Of a stretch of 64,000 bases of DNA, positions 8,886 through 16,282 are shown in pieces. The notes under the pieces are model-generated. The model worked only from the letters and a program-made list of their open reading frames with translations. It had not been told where the DNA came from and did no database searches. This stretch comes from Microbacterium sp. Gd 4-13 (GTDB taxonomy: Bacteria > Actinomycetota > Actinomycetes > Actinomycetales > Microbacteriaceae). Both the position numbers and the translations under genes were made by a program. The stretch lies in NCBI RefSeq assembly GCF_003095395.1, contig NZ_QEIJ01000002.1, positions 62,001 through 126,000 on the forward strand. The letters run 5' to 3'. How positions within the stretch are numbered: the stretch's first letter is position 1; every line of letters begins with the position of its first letter.

Positions 8886-9897
8886 CGAGGTTCACCACCG
8901 TTCCGAGGGCGAAGGCGAACAGCACCACGGTCACCGTCATCCCCACGAGCACGCGGGTCGAGAAGGTGGTGCGCAGGAGCGCCAGCATCTTGAGGTCGAC
9001 GATCGGACCGACCACGAGGAACGCCACGAGCGAGCCGGGCGTGAACGACGCGGCGAACGACAGCGCGAAGAAGGCATCGACGTTCGAGCAGATCGAGACC
9101 ACGAGCGCCAGCACGATCATCGCGACGATCGACAGCGCCGGATCCGATCCGATCGCGACGAGCGTGTCGCGTGGCACGAGAATCTGCACGGCTCCGGCCA
9201 GCGCCGAGCCGATCACGAGGGCCGGCATCACCGAGCGCAGCTCGACCACGAACTGGGCGAGCGAGCGGCGGCCCTTCCCGCCCGTCTCGGTCGTGACGAG
9301 CTCGCAGGTCTCGCGGAACCGGTCGGTCAGCAACGCATCGGGCGACGGGTGACGGCTGTACAGCCAGCCGATGAGGTTCGCGACGAGGTAGCCGCCGATC
9401 AGGCGGGCGATGAGGATGTTGTCGTCGAAGCCGAACGCGGCGTGCGTGGTGATGATGACGATCGGGTTCACGATCGGCGCGGCGACCAGGAACGTCAGCG
9501 TCTCCGACACCGTGAAGCCGCGCATCAGCAGGCCCCGCGCGAAGGGCACGTTGCCGCACTCGCAGACCGGGATGAACATGCCCAGGAGCGAGAGCACCGC
9601 GCGACGCGCCCACGCTCGCCGCGGCATCCACCGCTCGATCGCACCCGGCGGAACCCAGACCTGCACGACGATCGACAGCACCACGCCGAGCACGACGAAC
9701 GGCAGCGACTCGATCAGCACGCTGAGCGAGAGCGTGACGGCGTCCTGCGCCCTCGTCGGCAACGAGGCGCTGAACAGCTGCGGGGCGAAGGCGTCGATCG
9801 CGAACAGGGCGGCGATCGCGGCTACGCCGAGCGCCAGCGGCACCGCCACGCGGGATCGCGAGGCGGGCCGTGTCGCGGTCGCGCTACTGCCCCGCAC
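8878..9897 (-). CDS. DUF318/ArsP-like permease, partner of the TIGR03943 protein
   Basis: The 339-residue protein has about eight membrane segments. It carries the family hallmark PVCECGNVP near residue 115 and a second conserved block (CSNVDAFFALSFA) near residue 260. The family includes arsenic and uncharacterised metal permeases. Position directly after zur and before the His-rich TIGR03943 protein argues for a role in zinc homeostasis. The GTG start overlaps the zur stop by 14 nt, so the two are translated from one mRNA. Confidence 0.88.
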   Translation of the reverse strand: MRGSSATATRPASRSRVAVPLALGVAAIAALFAIDAFAPQLFSASLPTRAQDAVTLSLSVLIESLPFVVLGVVLSIVVQVWVPPGAIERWMPRRAWARRAVLSLLGMFIPVCECGNVPFARGLLMRGFTVSETLTFLVAAPIVNPIVIITTHAAFGFDDNILIARLIGGYLVANLIGWLYSRHPSPDALLTDRFRETCELVTTETGGKGRRSLAQFVVELRSVMPALVIGSALAGAVQILVPRDTLVAIGSDPALSIVAMIVLALVVSICSNVDAFFALSFAASFTPGSLVAFLVVGPIVDLKMLALLRTTFSTRVLVGMTVTVVLFAFALGTVVNLGA

Positions 9898-10297
9898 GCT
9901 CGCTCGCGCGGGCCTCGGTGCACGATGCGCAGAGGCCGAAGATGTCGACGATGTGCTCCGCCTGGGTGAAGCCGTGCGTCGCCGCGGTGCGCTGAGCCCA
10001 CTCCTCGACGTCGTCGGCCTCGATCTCGACGGCCAGTCCGCACGAACGGCAGATCAGGTGATGGTGGTGGCCGGGGGTCGCGCAGGCGCGGAAGAGGTTC
10101 TCGCCCTCGGGGCTCTGCAGCGAATCGGCGTTGCCCTGGGCGGCGAGCCCGGCGAGGGCGCGATAGACGGTCGCGAGGCCGATGCCGGTGTTGTCGTCGC
10201 GGAGGGTGGCGTGCAGCGACTGAGCGCTGACGAACCCGCGGGCGTCGGCGAGCGCTTCACGCACACGTTCTCGCTGCCAGGTGTTGCGCTGGGTCAT
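9884..10297 (-). CDS. zur: Fur-family zinc uptake regulator Zur
   Basis: The 137-residue protein has the Fur-type winged helix (about 1-80, with TGIGLATVYRALAGLAAQG) and a dimer domain containing PGHHHHLICRSCG and CASC, the two CXXC pairs of the structural zinc site. Zinc-loaded Zur represses zinc-import genes. It is called Zur rather than Fur because znuABC is immediately upstream and a Zur-type box sits at the znuA promoter. The ATG at 10297 lies 7 nt after a TAGAAT box, so it probably also has its own leaderless promoter. Confidence 0.9.
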   Translation of the reverse strand: MTQRNTWQRERVREALADARGFVSAQSLHATLRDDNTGIGLATVYRALAGLAAQGNADSLQSPEGENLFRACATPGHHHHLICRSCGLAVEIEADDVEEWAQRTAATHGFTQAEHIVDIFGLCASCTEARASERAGQ

Positions 10298-10304
10298 GGC
10301 CGGG

Positions 10305-10310
10305 ATTCTA
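10305..10310 (-). promoter_or_regulatory. -10 box for leaderless zur transcript
   Basis: TAGAAT ends 7 nt before the zur ATG. Its first three bases are also the TAG stop of the DUF2087 gene. This would allow zur to be made when the upstream zinc operon is repressed. Confidence 0.45.
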
Positions 10311-10922
10311 CCGGCGCTCGCTGGACGTCGACCCGGACGCCGCGTCGCCCGGCCGAGACGCCCCTTCCGGGTCGACACCCACCGCCGGGCGAGGTGTCTC
10401 GGCCGCGGGGGCTGTCTCCCGGATGCCGGGGGCCAGGGCGTACTCCGACCCCGAGGCGGTGCGCTCGACCACATCATGGTCGACGAGATGACGACGAAGG
10501 AGGGCGACGTCGTCGGCGAAGCGCTCGAGCCGCCCGGTGAGCCCGCGCTCGGTCACGACCTCGCCGGGGCGCAGAACCCTCTCCGCCACGTGCGCGAGCA
10601 GCTCCACCCGCTCGCCGGCCTTCGACGGGTAGCGGTCGATGCGCCCGTCGGGCCGGAGGAATCGATCGATGCCGCTCGGTCGCGCGGGGGCGGTCGCCAG
10701 CATCCGCTTCGGTCCGGTCGCGTCGGCGAACAGCTCCCCCTCGCGCTCGATCACGAGGCCCGACCCGACCAGCGCGGCGATGGCGGCGTCGGCCCGCGGG
10801 GCGGCGACCCCCGCGACGGCGTCGCCGCGCGACGCGCCGAGCACGATGCGCGCGTAGACCTCGCGGGTCGTGTCGTTCGCCAGGGCGGCGATCGCCGGGC
10901 GCCAGGCGTTCTCGCCCGTCAT
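10308..10922 (-). CDS. DUF2087-domain protein in the zinc operon
   Basis: The 204-residue protein has an N-terminal ArsR-like helical part (about 1-65, ANDTTREVYARIVLG) and a DUF2087-type segment (about 80-165: FLRPDGRIDRYPSKAGERVELLAHV and LRRHLVDHDVVER). DUF2087 is found in putative transcription factors, so a second regulator of the operon is possible. The ATG overlaps the znuB stop as ATGA. The last 35 residues are Pro/Ser/Gly-rich and look disordered. The function is not known. Confidence 0.8.
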   Translation of the reverse strand: MTGENAWRPAIAALANDTTREVYARIVLGASRGDAVAGVAAPRADAAIAALVGSGLVIEREGELFADATGPKRMLATAPARPSGIDRFLRPDGRIDRYPSKAGERVELLAHVAERVLRPGEVVTERGLTGRLERFADDVALLRRHLVDHDVVERTASGSEYALAPGIRETAPAAETPRPAVGVDPEGASRPGDAASGSTSSERR

Positions 10923-11779
10923 GCGGTGCGGGTCACCCGGCCGCGGCGCGCACCGATGATGCGGCAGGCGAGGTAGATGGCGAACGAGATCGTCGTGATG
11001 TAGGGGCTCACCGGCAACGTGCCGGCCACGGCGAGCAGGATGCCGCCCACGGCCGAGACGAATCCGAACGCGGCGGCGAGCACCGGCACCGCCACCGGGC
11101 CGGATGCGACGCGCATCGCCGCTGCGGCGGGGGTGACCAGCAGCGCCATCACGAGCAGGGCGCCGATGATGTGCACCGCGACGGCGACCACGAGGCCGAG
11201 CAGCAGCATGAAGATCAGCGAGACGGCGGTGGTCGGCACGCCGCGGGCCGCCGCCGACTGCGGGTCGAGGGAGTCGAAGCGCAGGGGCCGCCAGATGAGC
11301 AGCAGCGCGAGCAGTGCGACGGCGCTCAGGGCGATGAGCCACCCGAGCTGCCCCGTCTGCACCGACACGATCTGGCCGGTGAGCAGGCTGAAACGGTTCG
11401 CGCTGCGCCCGTTGTAGAGCGAGAGGAAGAGGATGCCGAGACCGAGACCGAACGGCATGAGCACGCCGATGATCGAGTTGCGGTCTCTGGCACGCGCTCC
11501 GAGCACCCCGATGAGGCCGGCCGCGATCAGCGATCCCACGATCGAGCCGGTGACGACGTCGACACCGATGAGGAGCGCCGCCGCGGCACCCGCGAACGAC
11601 AGTTCGCTGATGCCGTGCACGGCGAAGGCCATGTCGCGCTGCATGACGAAAACGCCGATGAGGCCCCCCACGAGACCCAGCACGGCACCGGCGATGACCG
11701 AGTTCCACACCAGGGCGAGGATCTCGCCGTAATCGGCGACCCCTCCGAAGAGCGCGGCGCCCACGTCGGCCCAGTTCAT
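10919..11779 (-). CDS. znuB: Zinc/manganese ABC transporter permease
   Basis: The 286-residue protein has eight to nine membrane segments in the ABC-3 family pattern. It contains the conserved block GLIGVFVMQRDMAFAVHGISE near residues 40-60 and HIIGALLVMALLVTPAAAA near 205-225. It forms the membrane channel for metal delivered by ZnuA and energised by ZnuC. The ATG overlaps the znuC stop, and the next gene overlaps its own stop as ATGA, so the operon is tightly coupled. Confidence 0.93.
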   Translation of the reverse strand: MNWADVGAALFGGVADYGEILALVWNSVIAGAVLGLVGGLIGVFVMQRDMAFAVHGISELSFAGAAAALLIGVDVVTGSIVGSLIAAGLIGVLGARARDRNSIIGVLMPFGLGLGILFLSLYNGRSANRFSLLTGQIVSVQTGQLGWLIALSAVALLALLLIWRPLRFDSLDPQSAAARGVPTTAVSLIFMLLLGLVVAVAVHIIGALLVMALLVTPAAAAMRVASGPVAVPVLAAAFGFVSAVGGILLAVAGTLPVSPYITTISFAIYLACRIIGARRGRVTRTA

Positions 11780-12591
11780 TCGGGCTCCTCGTCGTGGTGG
11801 TGGTGATGGGCGTCGTCGGCGTCGGGGGCACCGACCACGACGAGTCGTCCACCCGCCCGCAGCACGTAGACCGGGGCGTCGTACAGATCGCTGAGCACAG
11901 CCGAGTTCAGCACCTCGTCGGGGGCGCCGAGCATGAACCGGCCGTGGGCGATGTAGAGGATGCGGTCGACGTGCTCGAGAACCGGGTTGATGTCGTGGGT
12001 GACGAAGACCACGGCCGCGCCCGAGCGCGCCCGGTGCTGGTCGATGAGACGCACGACCGCCCGCTGGTTCGCGAGGTCGAGGCTGGTCAGCGGCTCATCG
12101 CAGAGCAGGAGCCCCGGGTCGTCGGCGAGCGCCTGCCCGACGCGCAGACGCTGCTGCTCACCGCCCGACAGCTCGCCTACCGGGCGGTCGGCGAAGCCCT
12201 CGGCTCCGACCGCGCGCACGAGCTCGCGCACGCGTTCCCGATCGCCGCGGCGCGGAAACGGCAGACCGAAGCGATGCCCGTCGACGCCGAGTCCGACGAG
12301 GTCGCGCCCGCGCAGCGAGGTCTCCGGAGGGAGCGGACGCTGCTGGGGCACGTAGCCGATACGGCGGTTGCCGGCCCGGTGCACCGCGCTGCCGAGGGCC
12401 CGGATGCTGCCCGAACTGAGGCGCTCGAGACCGAGGATGGCGCGCAGCAGCGTCGTCTTGCCCGACCCGCTCGGGCCGAGGACGGCGATGAACTCCCCCG
12501 GGGCGACGTCGAGATCGAGACCGCTCCACAGTTCGCGATCACCGCGGCGCAGGGCTGCGCCGCTGATCTGCAGCGGAGAACCCGACGTCAC
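11776..12591 (-). CDS. znuC: Zinc ABC transporter ATP-binding protein, His-tailed
   Basis: The 271-residue ATPase has Walker A GPSGSGKT near residue 40, the signature LSGGEQQRLRVGQ near 140, Walker B LLLCDEP and the switch His in VTHD. The C-terminus ends with DADDAHHHHHDEEPE, a likely metal-sensing or storage tail. The GTG start at 12591 overlaps the znuA stop as GTGA. An upstream ATG at 12636 would add 15 Arg-rich residues and overlap znuA by about 50 nt, which is less likely. Confidence 0.93.
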   Translation of the reverse strand: MTSGSPLQISGAALRRGDRELWSGLDLDVAPGEFIAVLGPSGSGKTTLLRAILGLERLSSGSIRALGSAVHRAGNRRIGYVPQQRPLPPETSLRGRDLVGLGVDGHRFGLPFPRRGDRERVRELVRAVGAEGFADRPVGELSGGEQQRLRVGQALADDPGLLLCDEPLTSLDLANQRAVVRLIDQHRARSGAAVVFVTHDINPVLEHVDRILYIAHGRFMLGAPDEVLNSAVLSDLYDAPVYVLRAGGRLVVVGAPDADDAHHHHHDEEPE

Positions 12592-13634
12592 CTCGCCAGG
12601 GCGTCGGCCAGTGCCGCGACGTTCTCGTCCATCCACGAGATGTAAGTCTGTCCCTCGGGGAGCGTCTCCGCGAACTGGATCACCGGGATGCCGCGACCGT
12701 CGGCGTCGTCGACGACCTGCGTGGTCTCGGCTCCACCGGTCTGCGTGTTCGTGATGACGACGCGGACGTCGCCCGATGCGACGAGGTCAAGCGCTTCGAG
12801 GAGCGTGGCCGGCGGAACGTCCTGCCCCTCCTCGACGGCCTCGCTGAAGGCCTCCGGGGTGACGACCGAGAGGCCCGCCGCGGCGACGAGGTAGCCGGGG
12901 ACGGGTTCGGTCACGAACACTCCCGCGCCCGCGTCGGATGCCTCGATCTGCGCCAGCGCGTCTTCGATGCCGGCAACACCCTCGGTGAAGGCGGTGAGGT
13001 TGGCGGAGATCGCGTCAGCGCCGTCGGGGCGCAGCGTCGTCAGCTCGTCGGCGATGGCCTCGGCCACGTACTCGACGGTGTGCGGGTCGTACCAGACGTG
13101 CTCGTTGAACCCTTCGACGTGGTCGTGACCGGCGTGGTCGTGACCTTCCTCGTCGGCGTGGTCGTCGGCGTGGTCGTCGGTGTCGGCGGCGGGGGTCTCG
13201 GTGCCCTCGGTCTCGCTGGTCTCCGCGTCATCGTGACCGGCGTTCTCGGGCCAGTCGTGGGAGTACTCCACGGCCGTGATGACCGGGGCGTCGACGCCCG
13301 ACGATTCGATCAGCGCGTCGACGAAGGCGTCGTAGCCGCCGCCGTTCTCGATCAGGAGGTCGGCGCGGCTGACGATGAGCTGGTCCTGCGCGCTCGGTTC
13401 GTAGGAATGCGGGTCCTGCGAAGCCGACGCGATGATCGAGGTGACGTCGACGAGGTCGCCGCCGATCGCCTCGGCGATCTGCCCGTAGACGTTCGTCGAC
13501 GCGACGATCTGCACGCGCCCGTCGTCGTTCGAGGGGGCGGTGCCGGCAGCATCCGTCGTTCCGGCGCATCCGGCCAGAGCGAGCGCGGATGCGGCGACGA
13601 GCGCAGCGGGGAGGAGGAGTCGGTTCCGGGTCAC
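12588..13634 (-). CDS. znuA: Zinc-binding lipoprotein of the ABC importer
   Basis: The 348-residue protein has a signal peptide with lipobox LAGC (Cys at residue 23), so it is membrane-tethered outside the cell. It belongs to the cluster A-I metal-binding family. A Glu/Asp/His-rich flexible loop at about 125-175 (HADDHADEEGHDHAGHDH) is typical of ZnuA and favours zinc over manganese. The GTG start at 13634 lies 6 nt after a -10 box, so the mRNA is predicted to be leaderless. It is the first gene of the zinc operon. Confidence 0.94.
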   Translation of the reverse strand: MTRNRLLLPAALVAASALALAGCAGTTDAAGTAPSNDDGRVQIVASTNVYGQIAEAIGGDLVDVTSIIASASQDPHSYEPSAQDQLIVSRADLLIENGGGYDAFVDALIESSGVDAPVITAVEYSHDWPENAGHDDAETSETEGTETPAADTDDHADDHADEEGHDHAGHDHVEGFNEHVWYDPHTVEYVAEAIADELTTLRPDGADAISANLTAFTEGVAGIEDALAQIEASDAGAGVFVTEPVPGYLVAAAGLSVVTPEAFSEAVEEGQDVPPATLLEALDLVASGDVRVVITNTQTGGAETTQVVDDADGRGIPVIQFAETLPEGQTYISWMDENVAALADALAR

Positions 13635-13640
13635 CCGCCC

Positions 13641-13669
13641 ACTATAGAGCTACTGATAATCGTTCTCAA
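13641..13669 (-). promoter_or_regulatory. znuA promoter, leaderless
   Basis: On the minus strand a TTGAGA -35 (13664-13669) and a TATAGT -10 (13641-13646) are separated by exactly 17 bp. The GTG start follows the -10 by 6 nt, so transcription probably starts at or next to the start codon. Confidence 0.75.
13654..13668. promoter_or_regulatory. Zur box at the znuA promoter
   Basis: TGATAATCGTTCTCA matches the actinobacterial Zur palindrome TGAnAAnnnTTnTCA at every fixed position. It overlaps the -35 and spacer of the znuA promoter, so Zn-Zur binding would block RNA polymerase. Confidence 0.75.
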
Positions 13670-13697
13670 ACTCAGCTGCGGCCGCCGCGTTGCCGAC

Positions 13698-13757
13698 GGT
13701 GCCCGTTTCCGCCACGCGTGCGCGTTTTTTCGGCCTGGATCGGCGGAATCGGGCACC
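13698..13757. repeat. P5: palindrome with 19-bp unit spacing (sister of P6)
   Basis: The 16-bp arms (13698-13713 and 13742-13757) pair with one mismatch around a 28-nt centre. Unit GGTGCCCGTT starts at 13698 and a degenerate copy (CGTGCGCGTT) at 13717, 19 bp on. The centre matches that of P6 at most positions. The right arm ends 8 nt before the next gene's ATG. Confidence 0.85.
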
Positions 13758-13765
13758 CTCGAGGA

Positions 13766-14464
13766 ATGACCGCTCCGTTGCGCTTCGTCTCCGTGCTGTT
13801 CCCTCGCGTCACGCAGCTTGATCTCACGGGGCCCGTCGAAGTCTTCTCCCACCTGCCCGACGCCGTCAGCGACCTTGCATGGCATCGGATAGAGCCGGTA
13901 CCGACAAGCGCGGGCTTCTCGATCCTTCCGACCGTCACTTTCGACGATGCCCCTCAGGCGGACGTCCTCATGGTCCCCGGCGGGCAGGGCGCCTTCGACC
14001 TCCTCGACGACGCCGTGGCCTTGGACTTCGTCCGACGCCAGGCTGCCGGCGCGCGGTATGTCACGAGCGTGTGCACGGGAGCATTCGTCCTCGGCGCGGC
14101 CGGACTGCTGGGCGGCCGCCGCGCGACGACCCACTGGGCCTCGCATCCGCTGCTCGAGGTGCTCGGCGCGGTCCCCGAGCACGGCCGCGTCGTCCGCGAC
14201 GGCAACGTCTTCACCGGCGGTGGAGTCACCAGCGGCATCGACTTCGCGTTGAGGCTGGCGGCCAAGATCTACGGCGATAACGTCGCCCGTAGCATCCAGC
14301 TCGGCCTCGAATACGCCCCCGCCCCTCCCTTCGACGCGGGGACACCCCTCGCGCCCGAGGCAGACGCCGCGCAGGTCGAGAGGTCGATCGCTCACGCGCG
14401 GGCGACTCGCGAAGCCATCGTTCGGCGGGCGGCGGACCGCCTCGTCGGCGGGGTCAGCAGCTGA
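13766..14464 (+). CDS. DJ-1/PfpI-family protein (GlxA-like, without AraC domain)
   Basis: The 232-residue protein shows the DJ-1/PfpI fold. The strand-nucleophile motif is VCTGAFVLGAAGLLGG near residues 95-110, with the conserved Cys, followed by ATTHW. Members of this subgroup include isonitrile hydratase-like and GlxA-type proteins. The DNA-binding AraC part of GlxA is absent, so it is probably an enzyme or stress protein. The ATG at 13766 follows GAGGA and lies 8 nt from the end of palindrome P5. It is divergent from znuA but carries no obvious zinc link. Confidence 0.85.
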   Translation: MTAPLRFVSVLFPRVTQLDLTGPVEVFSHLPDAVSDLAWHRIEPVPTSAGFSILPTVTFDDAPQADVLMVPGGQGAFDLLDDAVALDFVRRQAAGARYVTSVCTGAFVLGAAGLLGGRRATTHWASHPLLEVLGAVPEHGRVVRDGNVFTGGGVTSGIDFALRLAAKIYGDNVARSIQLGLEYAPAPPFDAGTPLAPEADAAQVERSIAHARATREAIVRRAADRLVGGVSS

Positions 14465-14467
14465 CCG

Positions 14468-14641
14468 TCACCAAGAACCGCGGGTGGGAAAAGTACCCAA
14501 CCCGCCCACCCGGCCGGCCACGCCGTCGAGATCAGCAATCTCCTCGTCCGAGAGGGCAAGGGCGGTGTACTGACCGCTCGTCCAAGACGCGGGAAGGTCG
14601 CAAGAGTCATGAGGCGGATCCCCTATGCGAATGAATTCCAC
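14468..14641 (-). CDS. Small hypothetical protein (57 aa)
   Basis: A GTG-started frame of 57 codons begins MEFIRIGDPPHDSCDL and ends GTFPTRGSW. The N-terminal EFIRIGDPP block recalls small actinobacterial proteins found near phage-type regulators, but I cannot name a family with confidence. It is preceded by an AT-richer stretch (TTATCA) that could hold a promoter. The frame overlaps other open frames on the same strand, so coding status is uncertain. Confidence 0.35.
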   Translation of the reverse strand: MEFIRIGDPPHDSCDLPASWTSGQYTALALSDEEIADLDGVAGRVGGLGTFPTRGSW

Positions 14642-14784
14642 TCATTTTGATAATGGCGAGTCGATTCGCGGCACTGTTGACTGATGTCACTTCCGATGAC
14701 TGGCTGAGATGTTCGCCCTGCGGCCGTCTTGCAGAGCGCCAGCCTGAGGGGTCTATCTCAGATCGATAACTAGGTGGGGGAATC
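14642..14784. other. AT-richer intergenic leader of the accessory patch
   Basis: This stretch has visibly lower GC than its surroundings. It ends with CTAGGTGGGGGAATC, a strong ribosome site (GGTGGGGG) for the secreted-protein ATG at 14785. I see no other gene in it. Confidence 0.5.
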
Positions 14785-15517
14785 ATGAGTATCGGGACCA
14801 AACTGACAGTGGCAAGCGCGATGATGCTTGTAATTCTGGGGGTGACACAGCCAGCGAACGCGGCAGTGGGCAGATATTGAAGCCGGCAACACAAGCGGCG
14901 GTCAATTGTCGCCAGTCTCGGCCATCCCGCAAGATGAACTCGACTTCCTGACAGCACAGTTTGAGAAGCTCGGGGTGGCGGAAGACGCGCAGCATGGGCT
15001 GCTCGAGAAGTACGCTGCCGGAGTCGCGTTCGAAGACGCATCCGGCGGGACCCCGGTCACCGTCGAGAACTACCGACTGGGTATCACTGACTACACGCGC
15101 TCCGTCTTCGCCGACGGCTCCGTCGCTTTGGAGTCGGTGGAGCGACCCGACATCCCCACGACCGGCACCGGCGGCCCCTCGGCGCGTGGCATCTCGGGTT
15201 GCGCTTACCAGTTGAGTGCTGGTGTTGCGACGTACTCGAACTGCAAAGTTGAGAAGTCGATCACAACATTGACGATGTGGTTCCGCGGCGGCCACTGGCG
15301 GTACGCGGGCGGCCATGGCGCGAGCGTCACCAACACCTGGGGCTGGGACATTCAGGCTGTAGGCGCGTCATGCGCCTTCCAGTCACTGCAGAGCGTGACG
15401 AGCACCCAGGCGCGTCTCCGCGCCAGCTGCACCGTTGCCGGCGGCTGGGGATCGACCAATCCCTGGGTCGAACTGCAGTCAACGTCTACTGGCGCTAACG
15501 TGAATGCGAATTGGTGA
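14785..15517 (+). pseudogene. Secreted protein of unknown family, interrupted by a +1 frameshift
   Basis: ATG at 14785 opens a typical signal peptide (hydrophobic MMLVILGVTQ, cleavage PANA/A) that hits TGA after 31 codons. The frame one base on continues without a break from about 14870 to 15517. Dropping one G from the GGG at 14868-14870 joins the two as AAVADIEAGNTSGG and gives a protein of about 243 residues. The mature part holds four cysteines and many Gly, Trp and Ser residues (WFRGGHWRYAGGHG, WGSTNPW). It is either a sequencing error, a recent pseudogene or phase variation. The family is not recognised, and codon use is less GC-rich than that of the neighbours. Confidence 0.65.
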
Positions 15518-15557
15518 CGGTACGGTCACTCATCTCCAACCTCGGAAGGCAGCGGTC

Positions 15558-15704
15558 GTGAACGAGACCTTGATTCTCTTTAACTTTGTTGTCACAGTCG
15601 CGCCGACTGTGTTGCTATTAGTCGGATTTTTGGTCACTTTCAGTAGCCTGCGGCGCATTCAGAAGCAACTGGACGAGTTGAAGGCATCGCACAATCACGA
15701 GTGA
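15558..15704 (+). CDS. Small single-pass membrane protein (48 aa)
   Basis: GTG at 15558 follows a good AAGG ribosome site. The 48-residue product has one membrane segment (LILFNFVVTVAPTVLLLVG) and a charged tail with QKQLDELKASHNHE. It lies 40 nt after the secreted-protein frame and before a terminator, so the two look like one transcription unit. Bacteriocin-immunity or secretion-accessory roles fit this arrangement but are only inference. Confidence 0.6.
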   Translation: MNETLILFNFVVTVAPTVLLLVGFLVTFSSLRRIQKQLDELKASHNHE

Positions 15705-15732
15705 CGGCGACTAGCTCAGCCCCCTGGGTCAC

Positions 15733-15771
15733 AGCCCGGCTCTATCGTCACGCAATCCATAGAGCCGGGCT
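15733..15771 (+). terminator. Terminator of the secreted-protein unit
   Basis: A perfect 13-bp stem (15733-15745 with 15759-15771) encloses a 13-nt loop, followed by TTCCC. It begins 28 nt after the small membrane protein's stop. Confidence 0.8.
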
Positions 15772-15888
15772 TCCCAGCTCGTCACCATTTCCCCAACTCG
15801 CCCGGCGCTGTCCGCGCCCAAGACGAGCGTAGGATTGCCACCGCTCGGACGAGGCTCGAGCCCATCGGTCAGCCCGCCCCCGGGCGGG

Positions 15889-16183
15889 TCAGCGGTTGAC
15901 CATAGCCATGTGCTGCGGGTTGTAGCGGTCGCCCCGCACGCCGATGCGGTCGGCGAGGCCGTTCAGGTCGGCGAGGTCGTCGGCCGAGAGCGCGAGGGCC
16001 GTTGCGCCGCCGTTCTCCTCGATGCGCGGCGTGCGGCGTGTGCCGGGGATCGGTGCGAGGTGCGGATGCTGCGCGAGGAGCCAGGCGAGGGCGACCTGGC
16101 CCGGCGTGGCGCCCTTGCTCTCGGCGAGCACGCGGACTTGATCGACCAGCGCCGAGGTCGCCGCCTTCACGGGAGGCGCTGTC
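15889..16183 (-). pseudogene. Aldo/keto reductase, C-terminal remnant
   Basis: The frame encodes only the last 95 or so residues of an aldo/keto reductase. GATPGQVALAWLLAQHPHLAPIPGTRR is the NADPH-binding C-terminal signature and is followed by LSADDLADLNGLADRIGVRG. Full proteins have about 330 residues, so the TIM-barrel N-terminus with the catalytic Tyr is gone. The break falls close to palindrome P6 (16201-16268), with no start or ribosome site where homology begins. Stop and tail are intact. Confidence 0.8.
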
Positions 16184-16200
16184 ATTACCCCGGCGCACGT

Positions 16201-16268
16201 CGAGGGTGCCCGTTTCTGCCGAAGGTGCGCGTTCTTTCGGGCTCGAATGGCGGAAACGGGCACCCTCG
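16201..16268. repeat. P6: 68-bp palindrome with 19-bp unit spacing (sister of P5)
   Basis: The 20-bp arms (16201-16220 and 16249-16268) pair with one wobble around a 28-nt centre. Unit GGTGCCCGTT starts at 16205 and GGTGCGCGTT at 16224, exactly 19 bp apart. The centre shares TGCGCGTTnTTTCGG with P5. It lies between the aldo/keto reductase remnant and nagA. Confidence 0.9.
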
Positions 16269-16282
16269 GGAGTGTCCGCGGC

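Noticed and set aside
14468..14641. Second aldo/keto reductase remnant
   Set aside because: ALALSDEEIADLDGVAGRVG recalls the reductase tail, but the rest of the 57 codons does not match; kept as a small hypothetical protein.
14865..14875. Programmed frameshifting in the secreted-protein gene
   Set aside because: There is no slippery heptamer or obvious downstream pseudoknot; a one-base insertion explains it.
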